A stretch of 64,000 nt of DNA from Rhizobium sp. Root1212 (GCF_001424985.1 NZ_LMDA01000022.1:124001-188000), one strand, 5' to 3'. Positions 33,886 through 44,743 are shown, counted from the first letter of the stretch. Program-made: numbers and translations. Notes: a model not told the origin generated them from the sequence alone.

Positions 33886-35160
33886 TCAGGCCGCGTCGGC
33901 GGCCGTCAATTGCATTTCGAGATGCTTGCCGTTGTGGCCGGTGATCCGAGCCGACACCATCTCGCGCGGTGCAAGGCCTGGGGTGGCGACAAGGGTGAAG
34001 TTTTCCGTATGGGCCAGCCCGTTGTTCTCGACGAGCAGCCATTGCTGCGTTCCCACCATGCTGTCAAGATGGGCTTCGCTCAGGCGAAGTCCAGTGGCGC
34101 GCAGCCTTGCCGCCCGTTCCTTGATCACGGCGCGGTCGAGCTGCGGCATGCGGGCTGCCGGCGTTCCCGGTCGCGGGCTGTAGGGAAAGACGTGCAGATG
34201 GGCGATGCCGGCCTCTTCCGCGAGGCTCGCGGCATTGGCAAACATCTCCTCGGTCTCCGTCGGAAACCCGGCGATCATATCCGCGCCAAAACTCGTTTCC
34301 GGGCGAAGACGGCGAACGTCCTCGACGAAACGCAGTGCATCGGCGCGCGAATGCCGGCGCTTCATCCGCTTCAGGATCATGTCGTCGCCATGCTGCAGCG
34401 ACAGATGCAGGTGCGGCATGAAACGCGGCTCATCGGCGATCAGGTCCATCAGATGCCGGTCGGCTTCGATGCTGTCGATGGAGGAGAGCCGCAGGCGACG
34501 GATATCCGGCACCTGCTTCAACAGCGTCTTGGCAAGCAACCCGAGCGTCGGCTGGCCCGGCAAGTCGGCGCCGTAGCTCGTCGCATCCACCCCCGTCAGC
34601 ACGATCTCGCAATAACCGCTCTCGATCAGTTTTCGCGCCTGATCGACCACCGCCCCCATCGGCACAGAGCGGGAATTGCCGCGGCCATAGGGGATGATGC
34701 AGAAAGTACAGCGATGATCGCAGCCGTTTTGCACCTGCACGAAGGCGCGCACATGGCCCTCGATCAGCTTGACCATCTGCGGCGCGGTTTCGCGCACGCT
34801 CATGATGTCGTTGACGCGAAGCTTTTCTTCCACTGACACGCCGAAATCCGGCAGCGCACGATAGGAGGCACGCTTCAGCTTTTCCTCGTTGCCGAGAACG
34901 GCATCGACCTCCGGCATGGCGGCGAAGGTTTCCTTCTCCGTCTGGGCCGCACAGCCGGTGACGATGATGCGGGCATGCGGATTTTCGCGCCGCGCGCGGC
35001 GGATCGCCTGCCGCGCCTGCCGCACCGCCTCGCCGGTCACGGCGCAGGTATTCACGAGAATGGCGTTGTTCAGCCCCGCCTTCTCGGCCTCGCTGCGCAT
35101 GACTTCGGATTCGTAGGTGTTAAGGCGACAGCCGAAGGTTATGACATCGACGCCGCTCAC
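33886..35160 (-). CDS. mtaB: tRNA t(6)A37 methylthiotransferase MtaB
   Basis: Radical-SAM enzyme that converts t6A to ms2t6A at tRNA position 37. The 424-residue protein has the UPF0004 domain ([37 protein letters not shown], three cluster Cys), then the radical-SAM motif [21 protein letters not shown] and a TRAM region at the C-terminus. The start is a GTG at 35160 whose bases overlap the dapF stop (GTGA); the longer upstream frame is inside dapF and is rejected. dapF-mtaB-ftsY is a common alphaproteobacterial order. Confidence 0.95.
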   Translation of the reverse strand: MSGVDVITFGCRLNTYESEVMRSEAEKAGLNNAILVNTCAVTGEAVRQARQAIRRARRENPHARIIVTGCAAQTEKETFAAMPEVDAVLGNEEKLKRASYRALPDFGVSVEEKLRVNDIMSVRETAPQMVKLIEGHVRAFVQVQNGCDHRCTFCIIPYGRGNSRSVPMGAVVDQARKLIESGYCEIVLTGVDATSYGADLPGQPTLGLLAKTLLKQVPDIRRLRLSSIDSIEADRHLMDLIADEPRFMPHLHLSLQHGDDMILKRMKRRHSRADALRFVEDVRRLRPETSFGADMIAGFPTETEEMFANAASLAEEAGIAHLHVFPYSPRPGTPAARMPQLDRAVIKERAARLRATGLRLSEAHLDSMVGTQQWLLVENNGLAHTENFTLVATPGLAPREMVSARITGHNGKHLEMQLTAADAA

Positions 35161-36062
35161 AGCGCCTTTGCCTCGGCCTCGCGGCTGAAGGCGCCGGTTG
35201 CCGGATCGACCGTGCCCGACCATTCCCATTCGGCCGGCCCGGTCATGATCACATGATCGTCGCGCTCGCGCCATTCGATGGAGAGGATGCCGGGCGGGGT
35301 GGCGCTGGCAACGCGAATATCGACCTTGCGGCCGGTGCGGCCGGTGCGGGCCGCGCTGACGGCGGCGGAGCAGGCGGCGGAGCCACAGGCAAGGGTAAGG
35401 CCGGCACCGCGTTCCCAGGTGCGGGTGGTGAGCGAGGTCGGCGAGGTCACCTCAGCCAGCGTGATATTGGCGCGCTCGGGGAACATGGGATGGTTTTCGA
35501 GCAGCGGCCCGAAACGTTCGAGATCGAAGGACATGACATCGCGATCGACCCAGAAGATCGCATGCGGATTGCCCATCGACATGACGGACGGCGAATGCAG
35601 CACCGGCGCATCGATTGGCCCGATCTGCAGCTCGATGCGGCTGGTATCGTGGAATTCTTCGGAAAGCGGGATGCGGCTCCACTCGAAGACCGGCGTGCCC
35701 ATATCGACGGAGATGGTGCCGTCCTCATGCTCGACGGCATTCAGGATGCCGGCGACGGTCTGGAAGGTGAAAGCCTTGCGGCCGGTTTCAGACGCCAGCG
35801 CCTGTACGACGCAACGCGTGCCGTTGCCGCAGGCCTGCGCCTTGGTGCCGTCGGAATTGAGGATATCGATGAAGGCATCGGTGCCGTCGGCCTTCGGATC
35901 ATGGATCGCCATGATCTGGTCGAAGCGGGTCTCGGGATTTGCATTGAGCGCGATCGCCGCTTCCGGCGTCACGCGATCTCGCCGGCCGCGCATATCGACG
36001 ACCAGGATCTTGTTGCCAAGCCCGTTCATCTTCGCGAATTCGACCACATCCGTCATTGCCAT
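35157..36062 (-). CDS. dapF: Diaminopimelate epimerase
   Basis: Interconverts LL- and meso-diaminopimelate for lysine and peptidoglycan synthesis. The 301-residue protein opens [18 protein letters not shown] and has the two catalytic cysteine motifs [12 protein letters not shown] and [11 protein letters not shown]. Between them are [11 protein letters not shown] and WERGAG. Length is slightly above the family mean because of a C-terminal tail. Either of two near ATGs (36062 or 36056) may be used. It is the first gene of the dapF-mtaB-ftsY-ispZ-DUF2585 run, divergent from argG across about 170 bases. Confidence 0.96.
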   Translation of the reverse strand: MAMTDVVEFAKMNGLGNKILVVDMRGRRDRVTPEAAIALNANPETRFDQIMAIHDPKADGTDAFIDILNSDGTKAQACGNGTRCVVQALASETGRKAFTFQTVAGILNAVEHEDGTISVDMGTPVFEWSRIPLSEEFHDTSRIELQIGPIDAPVLHSPSVMSMGNPHAIFWVDRDVMSFDLERFGPLLENHPMFPERANITLAEVTSPTSLTTRTWERGAGLTLACGSAACSAAVSAARTGRTGRKVDIRVASATPPGILSIEWRERDDHVIMTGPAEWEWSGTVDPATGAFSREAEAKAL

Positions 36063-36234
36063 CGTTCCATGCTGGTTTCTGGGGTCTATATGGCGGAAAT
36101 GCGCTGGAATTACCAGTCATGCAGCATCGCGCCCGATTCCGGGGCGAGAAGCCTTGCACCATCCGGCAATCTCGCTAAAAGTGCCGCTGATCTTTTCCGG
36201 CCCCGCGCCCTTAACGACCAGACGGACATCTATC

Positions 36235-37458
36235 ATGGCATCGCACAAGCAAGTGAAAAAGGTCGTTCTCGCCTATTCCGGCGGGCTCGACACCTCGATC
36301 ATCCTGAAATGGCTGCAGACGGAACTCGGCGCCGAAGTCGTGACCTTCACCGCCGATCTCGGCCAGGGCGAGGAGCTTGAGCCGGCGCGCAAGAAGGCCG
36401 AGATGCTCGGCATCAAGGAAATCTACATCAAGGACGTGCGCGAAGAATTCGTGAAGGACTTCGTCTTCCCGATGTTCCGCGCCAATGCCGTCTATGAAGG
36501 TGTCTACCTGCTGGGCACCTCGATCGCCCGCCCGCTGATCTCCAAGCACCTGATCGACATCGCCCGCGAAACCGGCGCCGACGCCATCGCTCATGGCGCA
36601 ACCGGCAAGGGTAACGACCAGGTTCGCTTCGAGCTTTCAGCTTACGCCCTGAACCCCGACATCAAGATCATCGCCCCTTGGCGCGACTGGTCGTTCAAGA
36701 GCCGCACCGACCTGCTCGCCTTTGCCGAACAGCACCAGATCCCGGTCGCCAAGGACAAGAAGGGCGAGGCTCCCTTCTCCGTCGACGCAAACCTCTTGCA
36801 CTCCTCTTCCGAGGGCAAGGTTCTGGAAGACCCGGCCGTGGAAGCTCCGGAATACGTGCACATGCGCACCATTTCGCCGGAAGCAGCACCCGACAAGGCG
36901 ACCATCATCAAGATCGGCTTCGAGCAGGGTGATGCCGTCTCGATCAACGGCGTGCGCCTTTCGCCGGCGACGCTGCTGGCCAAGCTCAACGATTACGGCC
37001 GCGACAACGGTATCGGCCGCCTCGACCTCGTGGAAAACCGCTTCGTCGGCATGAAGTCGCGCGGCGTCTACGAGACCCCCGGCGGCACGATCCTGCTTGC
37101 CGCGCACCGCGCCATCGAATCCATCACGCTCGACCGGGGTGCAGCCCACCTCAAGGACGAGCTGATGCCGCGTTATGCCGAGTTGATCTATTATGGCTTC
37201 TGGTTCTCGCCGGAGCGCCAGATGCTGCAGGCGGCGATCGACCTCAGCCAGAAGGATGTCGAAGGCGAAGTGACGCTGAAGCTCTACAAGGGCAACGTCA
37301 TGACCATCGGCCGCGAGAGCGAAAAGTCGCTCTATTCCGACAAGCTGGTCACCTTCGAAGACGATCAGGGCGCCTACGACCAGAAGGACGCCGCCGGCTT
37401 CATCAAGCTCAATGCGCTGCGCCTGCGCACGCTGGCCGCCCGCAACCGCGACAAGTAA
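36235..37458 (+). CDS. argG: Argininosuccinate synthase
   Basis: Joins citrulline and aspartate with ATP in arginine synthesis. The 407-residue protein opens [19 protein letters not shown] with the PP-loop, followed by [36 protein letters not shown] and the ending [14 protein letters not shown]. All usual blocks are present at normal length. The ATG at 36235 is preferred; much longer in-frame extensions are read-through of the dapF antisense. A strong intrinsic terminator follows. Confidence 0.98.
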   Translation: MASHKQVKKVVLAYSGGLDTSIILKWLQTELGAEVVTFTADLGQGEELEPARKKAEMLGIKEIYIKDVREEFVKDFVFPMFRANAVYEGVYLLGTSIARPLISKHLIDIARETGADAIAHGATGKGNDQVRFELSAYALNPDIKIIAPWRDWSFKSRTDLLAFAEQHQIPVAKDKKGEAPFSVDANLLHSSSEGKVLEDPAVEAPEYVHMRTISPEAAPDKATIIKIGFEQGDAVSINGVRLSPATLLAKLNDYGRDNGIGRLDLVENRFVGMKSRGVYETPGGTILLAAHRAIESITLDRGAAHLKDELMPRYAELIYYGFWFSPERQMLQAAIDLSQKDVEGEVTLKLYKGNVMTIGRESEKSLYSDKLVTFEDDQGAYDQKDAAGFIKLNALRLRTLAARNRDK

Positions 37459-37480
37459 GTTCGCGTACCACCAAGCTTCA

Positions 37481-37514
37481 AAGCCCGCCCTTCGGAAACG
37501 GGGGCGGGCTTTTT
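37481..37514 (+). terminator. Intrinsic terminator after argG
   Basis: AAGCCCGCCC ... GGGCGGGCTT followed by TTTT, 22 bases past the argG stop. It also lies just past the stop of the convergent MFS gene. Confidence 0.9.
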
Positions 37515-37518
37515 CATG

Positions 37519-38715
37519 TCAGCCTGCCACGACCCGCCGGGTGAGATTGACGAAGGTGATGTAGCTCACCACCGAAACCAGCGCCATGGTGGGGATGATG
37601 ATCCCGAAGGCGGTGAAGGGCGTGCCCATCCAGGCGGCAGCAAGACCGCCGAGAAAACCGCTGGCCATCTGGATGAAGCCCATCATGGCGGAGGCAGAGC
37701 CGGCGATATGCGGGAAGGACTGCAGCGCCGCCGTCGTCATGTGCGGTGTCAGGAAGGCGATGCCGAAGCTCAGGAACGCCACCGGCAGCATCACAGAAAG
37801 ATAGCTCGGCGTGACGAGCTGGACGGAAAGCCCGATCAACAGGCCGCCCGTCGCCAGCATGGCGAGCCCGGCCCGCACCGAGCCCTCGCCGCCGAACCTC
37901 TCGGCCGTCAGCCGCAGGCAGACCGAGCCGAGGAAATAAAACCCGGATTGCATCAGCATGCCGATGCCGAAGGCCGTCGGCGTCAGGCCGACCCTTTCGA
38001 TGAGAATGAACGGCAGCATCGTCGCCTGCGCATAGAGCGCGCCGACCGACCCGCCGAGAACCAGGGCCGCCGCGACGAAGCGGCCGTCCGCCAGCAGGCT
38101 GCCATAGGCCGAAAGCAGCCGGGCGGGACGGGCGAGCGCCCTGTCGGCCACCGTCGTTTCCCGCATGAACAGCGTGACGCCGGAAAGGACGAGCAGGCCG
38201 AAGCCGATCAGGAAGACAAAGATCGAATGCCAGCCGAAGGCGGCGAGCGCCAGCCCGCCGATGGTCGGCGCCATGGCCGGACCGATGGCGAGCATGATGC
38301 CGATCAGGTTCATGATCCGTGAGGCTTCAGCCCCGGTGAACTGGTCGCGCACGATGGCGCGGGCGACCGTCATCCCGACCGAAGCGCCGACGCCCTGAAT
38401 CATCCGGCCCGCCAGCAGCCATTCGATACTCGGCGCGACGATGCAAATGAGGCTGCCGAGCAGGTTGATGCCGACGAAGGCAAGCGTCGCCGGCTTGCGG
38501 CCGAAGGCATCCGACATCGGCCCGGCCATCAGTTGCGCGATGGAAAAACCGCCGAAATAGACCGACAGCGTCAGCTTGATCATCGATTCCGTCGAGGAGA
38601 AGGCCGCGACCAGCTCCGGCATGGCCGGCGTGTAGATCGACATGGAAATCGGCCCGAGCGTCGCGAGCAGCGCACCCAGCATACTGGTGCGGCGCTCGCT
38701 CATTTTGAGGGTCAT
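37519..38715 (-). CDS. MFS drug-efflux transporter (Bcr/CflA family)
   Basis: 398-residue protein with 12 predicted membrane helices. The start ERRTSMLGALLATLGPISMSIYTPAMPELVAAF, the loop GPMSDAFGRKPATLAFVG (motif A) and MIQGVGASVGMTVARAIVRDQF (motif of the Bcr/CflA type, in helix 4) are diagnostic. It overlaps the upstream MarR gene by four bases (ATGA), so the regulator and pump form one operon. The substrate is unknown; Bcr-type pumps export bicyclomycin, sulfonamides or amino-acid derivatives. Confidence 0.92.
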   Translation of the reverse strand: MTLKMSERRTSMLGALLATLGPISMSIYTPAMPELVAAFSSTESMIKLTLSVYFGGFSIAQLMAGPMSDAFGRKPATLAFVGINLLGSLICIVAPSIEWLLAGRMIQGVGASVGMTVARAIVRDQFTGAEASRIMNLIGIMLAIGPAMAPTIGGLALAAFGWHSIFVFLIGFGLLVLSGVTLFMRETTVADRALARPARLLSAYGSLLADGRFVAAALVLGGSVGALYAQATMLPFILIERVGLTPTAFGIGMLMQSGFYFLGSVCLRLTAERFGGEGSVRAGLAMLATGGLLIGLSVQLVTPSYLSVMLPVAFLSFGIAFLTPHMTTAALQSFPHIAGSASAMMGFIQMASGFLGGLAAAWMGTPFTAFGIIIPTMALVSVVSYITFVNLTRRVVAG

Positions 38716-39200
38716 TCTGCTGTGTTCTTTCCAGCTGGATTTGTTCCGGTCGCGCCGCGATCGATTTGCTGCAGGTTTTCGCGCAGCATACGCAGGCTTG
38801 CGCGCAGCCGTTCGCGATCCGCCTCGGCAAGACCTGATGTGACCTGCTCCATCAGCTCGCGCACTTCGGCGCGGATCGCGGTCAGTATGGGGTCGGCCGC
38901 ATCCATGATGACCACGTTCTTCGCCCGTCGGTCGCTAGGATCGGGAACGCGGGCGACAAGGCCCAGCGCTTCGAGACGGTCGAGATAGGTGGACAGCGTC
39001 ATCGGCTCGATGCCGAGCTTCACCGCGATATCCGCCTGCTTGATGCCGCCGGCAAGCGCCACCTGGATCAGCGTGCGCGCCTCTCCGGGGGTGAGTTCGA
39101 GATCCGACGCATTGACGCGGCGGTCGAAGGCGCCGCGCAGCAGGCGCGAAACATCCGTCAGCAGCATGCCGATCGTATCGGATTCGAGTTTCACGGACAT
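38712..39200 (-). CDS. MarR-family transcriptional regulator
   Basis: 162 residues with a winged helix: LTPGEARTLIQVALAGGIKQADIAVKLGIEPMTLSTYLDRLEALGLVARVPDPSDRRAKNVVI, the typical MarR recognition helix and DxRxK wing. A C-terminal helical dimer region follows. The start at MSVKLESDTIG (39200) fits family length. It precedes and overlaps the Bcr-type pump gene, so it probably represses its own operon until ligand binds. A weak dyad (GTAA-N7-TTAC, 39224-39238) lies just upstream but is not convincing on its own. Confidence 0.92.
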   Translation of the reverse strand: MSVKLESDTIGMLLTDVSRLLRGAFDRRVNASDLELTPGEARTLIQVALAGGIKQADIAVKLGIEPMTLSTYLDRLEALGLVARVPDPSDRRAKNVVIMDAADPILTAIRAEVRELMEQVTSGLAEADRERLRASLRMLRENLQQIDRGATGTNPAGKNTAE

Positions 39201-39422
39201 AGTCTTCGCCGCTGCGATTGATCGTAAGCTTTCGTTACCATCCCCTTCCGCCGACGACAACCGCCATAGCGTAGGCTCATTTCAGCGATCACGAAAATAT
39301 CACGCCAGGACACGGCGGATGACAACGCGGTGCATCGCAAAGCCGTGAATTGCATGTGTATCCCTGGTGGCGCCAGCTTCCACCCGAGCCGCAACGGCTC
39401 TTCAAATCTGGGAGACAACATT

Positions 39423-39686
39423 ATGATCAGAACCACTATCGCCGCCGCAGCCATCGCGCTTGCCTCCACCGCTTCCGCCTTTGCCGCCGGCATGGCCACC
39501 TGCGACGAGGCGTCGATGATGAAGACGGAGGAAATGGCCAAGGGCATGACCGATCCGATGAAGAAGGATCAGATGATGATGGCGACACAGGAAATCGACA
39601 GCGCCAAGATGGCGATGAAGGCCGGCAAGATGGACGAATGTTCGACCCATATGGACAACGCCATGAAGGCTATGGAAACGAAATAA
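39423..39686 (+). CDS. Small methionine-rich secreted protein
   Basis: 87 residues with a signal peptide to about AFA (residue 22). The mature part of about 65 residues contains 15 methionines, several as MM or MMM, two cysteines (ATCDEAS and DECSTH) and many Lys/Asp. GGGAGA precedes the ATG by 10 bases. Similar short Met-rich exported proteins are annotated only as hypothetical in rhizobia. Met-rich segments often bind copper(I) or act as a sacrificial oxidation sink, which here is a guess. A strong hairpin follows the gene. Confidence 0.75.
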   Translation: MIRTTIAAAAIALASTASAFAAGMATCDEASMMKTEEMAKGMTDPMKKDQMMMATQEIDSAKMAMKAGKMDECSTHMDNAMKAMETK

Positions 39687-39694
39687 ACGTCGCC

Positions 39695-39733
39695 CTGCCG
39701 CAGCGTCAATTCGCCTTCACGGCGCTGCGGCAG
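39695..39733 (+). terminator. Hairpin after Met-rich gene
   Basis: 11-bp arms CTGCCGCAGCG / CGCTGCGGCAG with a 17-base loop, 9 bases past the stop. No T run follows. Confidence 0.55.
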
Positions 39734-39811
39734 ACTTGACGGAATCACCCCGTCAGGATCGAATGCCCCCAAAATTGCGCCTCAGGCGCTCTGGACAGTC
39801 TTGGGGAGCCC

Positions 39812-40453
39812 ATGTCTCAAACTCTGCTTTTCGGCGCGTTTCTGGCGGCGCTTTTCTATGTGCTCATTCCGGGACCTGCCTTTCTCGCCCTTCTCGGCAT
39901 CGGCGCAGGCCAGGGCCGCAAAGCTGGGGCGATGTTCATCGGCGGGCATCTGGCCGGCGATCTGCTGTGGTCGACGCTCGCGTTGGTCGCCATCATCGGC
40001 GCAAAGACCATCGGCAGTGCGGTGTTCGACGTGCTCGGCCTGCTCTGCGGCCTTTATCTCGGCTGGATCGCGTGGACAGCATTGCGCGCGAAACCGCGCG
40101 GCGAAAACCAGCCCTTGATGGTAGTAGAACAACCCTTGCGCCGCGGCCTGATCTTCGGCCTAACCAATCCAAAGGGCTATCCGGTTGCGCTCGCGACCTT
40201 CACCGCGCTGCTTGCCGGTTCCGCCAATGCCCTCGATTTCGATGCCTTGCCGGCGCTTCTCGGCGTTTCCTTCCTCGGCTTTCTCGCGGCCGATGTGATC
40301 CTCGTCGGTATCATCGGCGCCTCCTTCGTCCGGCGGTTCTATCGCCGCCACGAGTTGGCGATCGTGCGGCTCTCAGGCCTGCTATTCATGGGCTTTGCCG
40401 TGCAGGCGATATGGCATGCCGCGCCGGGGCTTCTCGGCGTCCGCAAGCCTTGA
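39812..40453 (+). CDS. LysE family exporter
   Basis: 213-residue membrane protein with six predicted helices. It has TLLFGAFLAALFYVLIPGPAFLALLGIGAGQGRKAG at the start (PGP motif and Gly-rich turn), then LGLLCGLYLGWIAWTALR and FGLTNPKGYPVALATFTALLAG, the second LysE signature. It is divergent in sequence from the exporter at 9372. It probably exports an amino acid or other small metabolite. It lies between the Met-rich gene and the oligopeptidase and has no obvious partner. Confidence 0.87.
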   Translation: MSQTLLFGAFLAALFYVLIPGPAFLALLGIGAGQGRKAGAMFIGGHLAGDLLWSTLALVAIIGAKTIGSAVFDVLGLLCGLYLGWIAWTALRAKPRGENQPLMVVEQPLRRGLIFGLTNPKGYPVALATFTALLAGSANALDFDALPALLGVSFLGFLAADVILVGIIGASFVRRFYRRHELAIVRLSGLLFMGFAVQAIWHAAPGLLGVRKP

Positions 40454-40545
40454 CCGTTTCTCATCCGAGACCCATCTGAAACAACGACCATTCGGCGCTG
40501 AACCGCCCGGCCCCCGAGGCCATCCCCCATGCGAAAGGATTTCCC

Positions 40546-42633
40546 ATGACTTCCGAGACGACGCTCAACCCGGCCCTTACCGACTGGAACGGGCTGAACG
40601 GCCTGCCGCGTTTCGAGGCTGTTTCCGATGGCGATTTCGCTCCGGCTTTCGAAGCCGCCTTGGCAGAACATGAAGCCGAGATCGACGCCATCGCCAACAA
40701 CCCGGATGCGCCGACCTTCGACAACACGGTGATCGCGCTGGAGATCGCCGGCGACAGCCTGTCTCGCGTCTCTGCCCTGTTCTGGAACCGCGCCGGCGCC
40801 CACACCAACGACGCCATTCAGGCTCTGGAACGCGAAATCGCGCCAAAGATGTCGCGGCATTATTCGAAGATCGGCATGAACCCCGCCCTCTTCCAGCGCA
40901 TCGACACGCTCTGGGAAAACCGTGAAACGCTCGGTCTCGATACCGAAGCGACGCGGGTTCTGGAACGCCACTGGAAGGGCTTCGTGAAATCCGGCGCCAA
41001 GCTGCCGAAGGCCGAGCAGGAACGGCTTGCCGCCATCAACGAAACGCTCGCCGGCCTCGGCGCGAAATTCGGCCAGAACGTGCTCGCCGACGAAAAGAAC
41101 TGGTCGCTGATCCTCTCCGAAGAATCCGATCTTGCCGGCCTGCCCTCCTTCCTGCGCGATGCCATGGCGTCTGCCGCTCGCGATCGCGGCGAAGACGGCA
41201 AATATGCCGTGACGCTGTCGCGCTCGATCATCGAACCCTTCCTCACCTTCTCGGAAAATCGCGAGCTGCGCGAACAGGCCTTCAAGGCCTGGGCGGCCCG
41301 CGGCGAAAATGGCGGCGAGACCGACAACCGCGAGATCGTGCGCGAAACGCTGGCGCTGCGCAGCGAAATGGCCAAGCTCCTCGGCTATCGCAATTTTGCC
41401 GAGCTGAAGCTCGACAACACTATGGCGAAGACCGCCGAGGCCGTGAACGACCTCCTGAAGGCCGTCTGGACGAAGGCCGTGAAGCGGGCCGGGGAGGAAG
41501 AAGCCGATATTGCCGAGCTGATCGCCCGCGAAGGCAAGAACCACGAGGTCATGCCCTGGGACTGGCGCCACTACGCCGAAAAGATTCGGGCCGAAAAATT
41601 CGACTTTTCCGAAGCCGAATTGAAGCCCTATCTGCAGCTGGAGAAAATCATCGACGCCTGCTTCGATGTCGCCGGCCGTCTCTTCGGCATCCGCGCCGTC
41701 GAAAAGAAGGGTGTCGCAGCCTATCATCCCGACGTCCGCGTCTTCGAAATCCGCGACCGCGACGACAGGCTCGTCGCCCTCTTCCTCGGTGATTATTTCG
41801 CCCGTTCCTCGAAGCGTTCCGGCGCCTGGATGAGCTCCTTCCAGTCGCAGCACAAGCTGACCCTGAAGAACGGCAGCAAGGACGAACTGCCGATCATCTA
41901 CAACGTCTGCAACTTCGCCAAACCCGCCGAAGGCAAGCCGGCGCTGCTGTCGCTCGACGATGCCCGCACGCTGTTCCACGAGTTCGGTCACGCTTTGCAC
42001 GGCATGCTGTCGGATGTGACCTATCCCTCTGTCTCCGGCACAGGCGTCTCGCGCGATTTCGTGGAACTGCCGTCGCAGCTTTACGAACACTGGCTGACGG
42101 TGCCCGCGATCCTCAAGCAATATGCCGTGCATGTCGAAACCGGCGCGCCGATGCCGCAAGCGCTGCTCGACAAGGTTCTGGCCGCCCGCACCTTCAATGC
42201 CGGCTTCAACACCGTCGAGTTTACCTCGTCTGCGCTGGTCGACATGGCCTTCCACACCCGCGAGGAGGTGAAGGACCCGATGGCGGTTCAGGCCGACATC
42301 CTCGGTGAGATCGGCATGCCGAAATCCATCGTCATGCGCCACGCCACACCGCACTTCCAGCACATCTTCTCCGGCGGCTATTCGGCCGGATATTATTCCT
42401 ACATGTGGTCGGAGGTGCTGGATGCGGACGCCTTCTCCGCTTTCGAGGAGACCGGCGACGCCTTCGATGGCGAAACGGCAAGGAAGCTCAAGGACAACAT
42501 CTATTCCGTCGGCGGCTCCATCGACCCGGAAGATGCATACCGCGCCTTCCGCGGCAAGCTGCCGAGCCCGGATGCCATGTTGCGCAAGAAGGGCCTCGCC
42601 GTGACGGAAGAGCTTTCCGGCTCCGACGCCTGA
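40546..42633 (+). CDS. M3-family oligopeptidase / peptidyl-dipeptidase
   Basis: 695-residue cytoplasmic zinc peptidase. The catalytic motif is TLFHEFGHALHGMLSD (HExxH form HEFGH at about residues 478-482) with the downstream Glu in FVELPSQLYEHW. Further family blocks are RSGAWMSSFQ, AGYYSYMWSEVLDADAF and the substrate loop GYSAGYY. The N-terminal half begins LTDWNGLNGLPRFEAV, resembling Dcp/OpdA. These enzymes degrade short peptides. No signal peptide is seen. Confidence 0.92.
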   Translation: MTSETTLNPALTDWNGLNGLPRFEAVSDGDFAPAFEAALAEHEAEIDAIANNPDAPTFDNTVIALEIAGDSLSRVSALFWNRAGAHTNDAIQALEREIAPKMSRHYSKIGMNPALFQRIDTLWENRETLGLDTEATRVLERHWKGFVKSGAKLPKAEQERLAAINETLAGLGAKFGQNVLADEKNWSLILSEESDLAGLPSFLRDAMASAARDRGEDGKYAVTLSRSIIEPFLTFSENRELREQAFKAWAARGENGGETDNREIVRETLALRSEMAKLLGYRNFAELKLDNTMAKTAEAVNDLLKAVWTKAVKRAGEEEADIAELIAREGKNHEVMPWDWRHYAEKIRAEKFDFSEAELKPYLQLEKIIDACFDVAGRLFGIRAVEKKGVAAYHPDVRVFEIRDRDDRLVALFLGDYFARSSKRSGAWMSSFQSQHKLTLKNGSKDELPIIYNVCNFAKPAEGKPALLSLDDARTLFHEFGHALHGMLSDVTYPSVSGTGVSRDFVELPSQLYEHWLTVPAILKQYAVHVETGAPMPQALLDKVLAARTFNAGFNTVEFTSSALVDMAFHTREEVKDPMAVQADILGEIGMPKSIVMRHATPHFQHIFSGGYSAGYYSYMWSEVLDADAFSAFEETGDAFDGETARKLKDNIYSVGGSIDPEDAYRAFRGKLPSPDAMLRKKGLAVTEELSGSDA

Positions 42634-42666
42634 CGCGGGGCTGTCAAACGGCCGACATTCAAATCT

Positions 42667-42697
42667 GTCATTGAGGGCGAAATACGCCCTCAATGAC
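42667..42697 (+). terminator. Long hairpin after oligopeptidase gene
   Basis: Perfect 13-bp arms GTCATTGAGGGCG / CGCCCTCAATGAC with loop AAATA, 33 bases past the stop codon. No T run, so it may be a Rho-dependent end or 3' stabiliser. Confidence 0.6.
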
Positions 42698-42851
42698 GTG
42701 GAAATCCATGCTCCGCCCGCGACCCATGCATGCCCTGCACGGCAAGTCTTTGCCGGCCCCCCTTTCGCAAAAGCGAAAAAAGCTGTATGAGCCCGGCCAT
42801 TGAAGATGTGGCGTGCCTAAGATACGCCCCGAAACCTCCGAGTATTCACAC

Positions 42852-44687
42852 ATGAAAATGCGCAACATCGCGATCATCGCACACGTTGACCATGGAAAAA
42901 CGACGCTGGTCGACGAACTTCTGAAGCAGTCCGGCTCGTTCCGCGACAATCAGCGCACGACCGAGCGCATGATGGATTCGAACGATCTCGAAAAAGAGCG
43001 TGGCATCACCATTCTGGCGAAGGCCACCTCGATCGAGTGGAAGGGCGTCCGCATCAACATCGTCGACACCCCCGGCCACGCCGACTTCGGCGGTGAAGTC
43101 GAGCGTATCCTGTCGATGGTGGACGGCGCGATCGTTCTGGTCGACTCGTCCGAAGGCCCGATGCCGCAGACCAAGTTCGTCGTCTCCAAGGCGCTGAAGG
43201 TCGGCCTTCGCCCGATCGTCGCGATCAACAAGATCGACCGCCCGGATGGCCGCCACGAAGAAGTCATCAACGAAGTCTTCGACCTCTTCGCCAACCTCGA
43301 CGCGACCGACGAGCAGCTCGATTTCCCGATCCTCTACGGTTCGGGCCGCAATGGCTGGATGAATGTCAACCCGGAAGGTCCGAAGGAAGAAGGCCTCGCG
43401 CCGCTTCTCGACCTCGTTCTCAAGCACGTCCCCGAGCCGAGCGTCGGTGAAGAAGACGGCGCGTTCCGCATGATCGGCACGATCCTGGAAGCCAACCCCT
43501 TCCTCGGCCGCATCATCACCGGCCGCATTCATTCGGGTTCGATCAAGCCGAACCAGGCCGTCAAGGTTCTGGGCCAAGACGGCAAGCTGATTGAAAACGG
43601 CCGTATCTCCAAGATCCTCGCCTTCCGCGGCATCGAGCGCACGCCGATCGAAGAAGCCCATGCGGGCGACATCGTCGCGATCGCCGGCCTGTCCAAGGGC
43701 ACGGTCGCCGACACGTTCTGCGATCCCTCGGTCACCGAGGCGCTGCATGCCCAGCCGATCGATCCGCCGACCGTCACCATGTCCTTCATCGTCAACGACT
43801 CGCCGCTCGCCGGCACCGAAGGCGACAAGGTGACCTCGCGCGTCATTCGTGACCGCCTGTTCAAGGAAGCCGAAGGCAACGTCGCACTGAAGATCGAAGA
43901 AGCCGAAGGCAAGGATTCGTTCTACGTTTCCGGCCGTGGCGAACTGCAGTTGGCCGTTCTGATCGAAACCATGCGCCGCGAAGGTTTCGAGCTTGCCGTC
44001 TCGCGTCCGCGCGTCGTCATGCACAAGGACGAAGCCACCGGCCAGATGCTGGAGCCGATCGAAGAAGTCGTCATCGACGTCGATGAAGAGCATTCCGGCG
44101 TCGTCGTCCAGAAGATGTCCGAGCGCAAGGCCGAAATGGCCGAGCTTCGCCCCTCCGGCGGCAACCGCGTTCGCCTGAAGTTCTTCGCTCCGACCCGTGG
44201 CCTGATCGGCTACCAGTCGGAACTCCTGACCGACACGCGCGGCACGGCAATCATGAACCGTCTGTTCCACGAATATCAGCCCTACAAGGGCGATATCGGC
44301 GGTCGCGTTCAGGGCGTTCTGCTCTCCAACGATGCCGGCGAGTCCGTCGCCTACGCCATGTTCAACCTGGAAGACCGCGGTCCGATGATCATCGAGGCCG
44401 GCGAGAAGGTCTATGCCGGCATGATCATCGGCATCCACACCCGCGACAACGACCTCGAAGTGAACGTGCTGAAGGGCAAGAAGCTCACCAACATGCGCGC
44501 TTCCGGCAAGGACGAAGCCGTCAAGCTGACGCCGCCGATCCGCATGACGCTCGACCGCGCGCTGTCCTGGATTCAGGACGACGAACTGGTCGAAGTCACG
44601 CCGAAGAACATCCGCCTGCGCAAGATGTATCTCGACTCGAACGACCGCAAGCGTTTCGAAAAGTCGCGTTCCGCCGGCGCCGCATAA
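42852..44687 (+). CDS. typA: Translational GTPase TypA/BipA
   Basis: Ribosome-associated GTPase involved in 50S assembly and stress responses. The 611-residue protein opens [27 protein letters not shown] (G1 at 10-18) and has ERGITILAK (switch I), [23 protein letters not shown], then the EF-G-like domains and the TypA-specific C-terminal [14 protein letters not shown]. The start at 42852 matches the family. It is a single gene with an intrinsic terminator after it. Confidence 0.97.
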   Translation: MKMRNIAIIAHVDHGKTTLVDELLKQSGSFRDNQRTTERMMDSNDLEKERGITILAKATSIEWKGVRINIVDTPGHADFGGEVERILSMVDGAIVLVDSSEGPMPQTKFVVSKALKVGLRPIVAINKIDRPDGRHEEVINEVFDLFANLDATDEQLDFPILYGSGRNGWMNVNPEGPKEEGLAPLLDLVLKHVPEPSVGEEDGAFRMIGTILEANPFLGRIITGRIHSGSIKPNQAVKVLGQDGKLIENGRISKILAFRGIERTPIEEAHAGDIVAIAGLSKGTVADTFCDPSVTEALHAQPIDPPTVTMSFIVNDSPLAGTEGDKVTSRVIRDRLFKEAEGNVALKIEEAEGKDSFYVSGRGELQLAVLIETMRREGFELAVSRPRVVMHKDEATGQMLEPIEEVVIDVDEEHSGVVVQKMSERKAEMAELRPSGGNRVRLKFFAPTRGLIGYQSELLTDTRGTAIMNRLFHEYQPYKGDIGGRVQGVLLSNDAGESVAYAMFNLEDRGPMIIEAGEKVYAGMIIGIHTRDNDLEVNVLKGKKLTNMRASGKDEAVKLTPPIRMTLDRALSWIQDDELVEVTPKNIRLRKMYLDSNDRKRFEKSRSAGAA

Positions 44688-44710
44688 GCGACCGATCGGA
44701 AACCCTTGGG

Positions 44711-44743
44711 AAAGGGCGCAGCGAGCCTTCGCTGCGCCCTTTT
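44711..44743 (+). terminator. Intrinsic terminator after typA
   Basis: Perfect 14-bp stem AAAGGGCGCAGCGA / TCGCTGCGCCCTTT with loop GCCT, followed by TC. Flanking A and T residues let it serve the convergent gfa gene too. Confidence 0.88.

Noticed and set aside
35278-37458. A 726-codon frame ending in argG
   Set aside because: The upstream 320 codons are antisense to dapF. argG starts at 36235 with the standard N-terminus.
39224-39238. GTAA-N7-TTAC dyad upstream of marR as operator
   Set aside because: Arms of only 4 bp are expected often by chance; no second copy seen.
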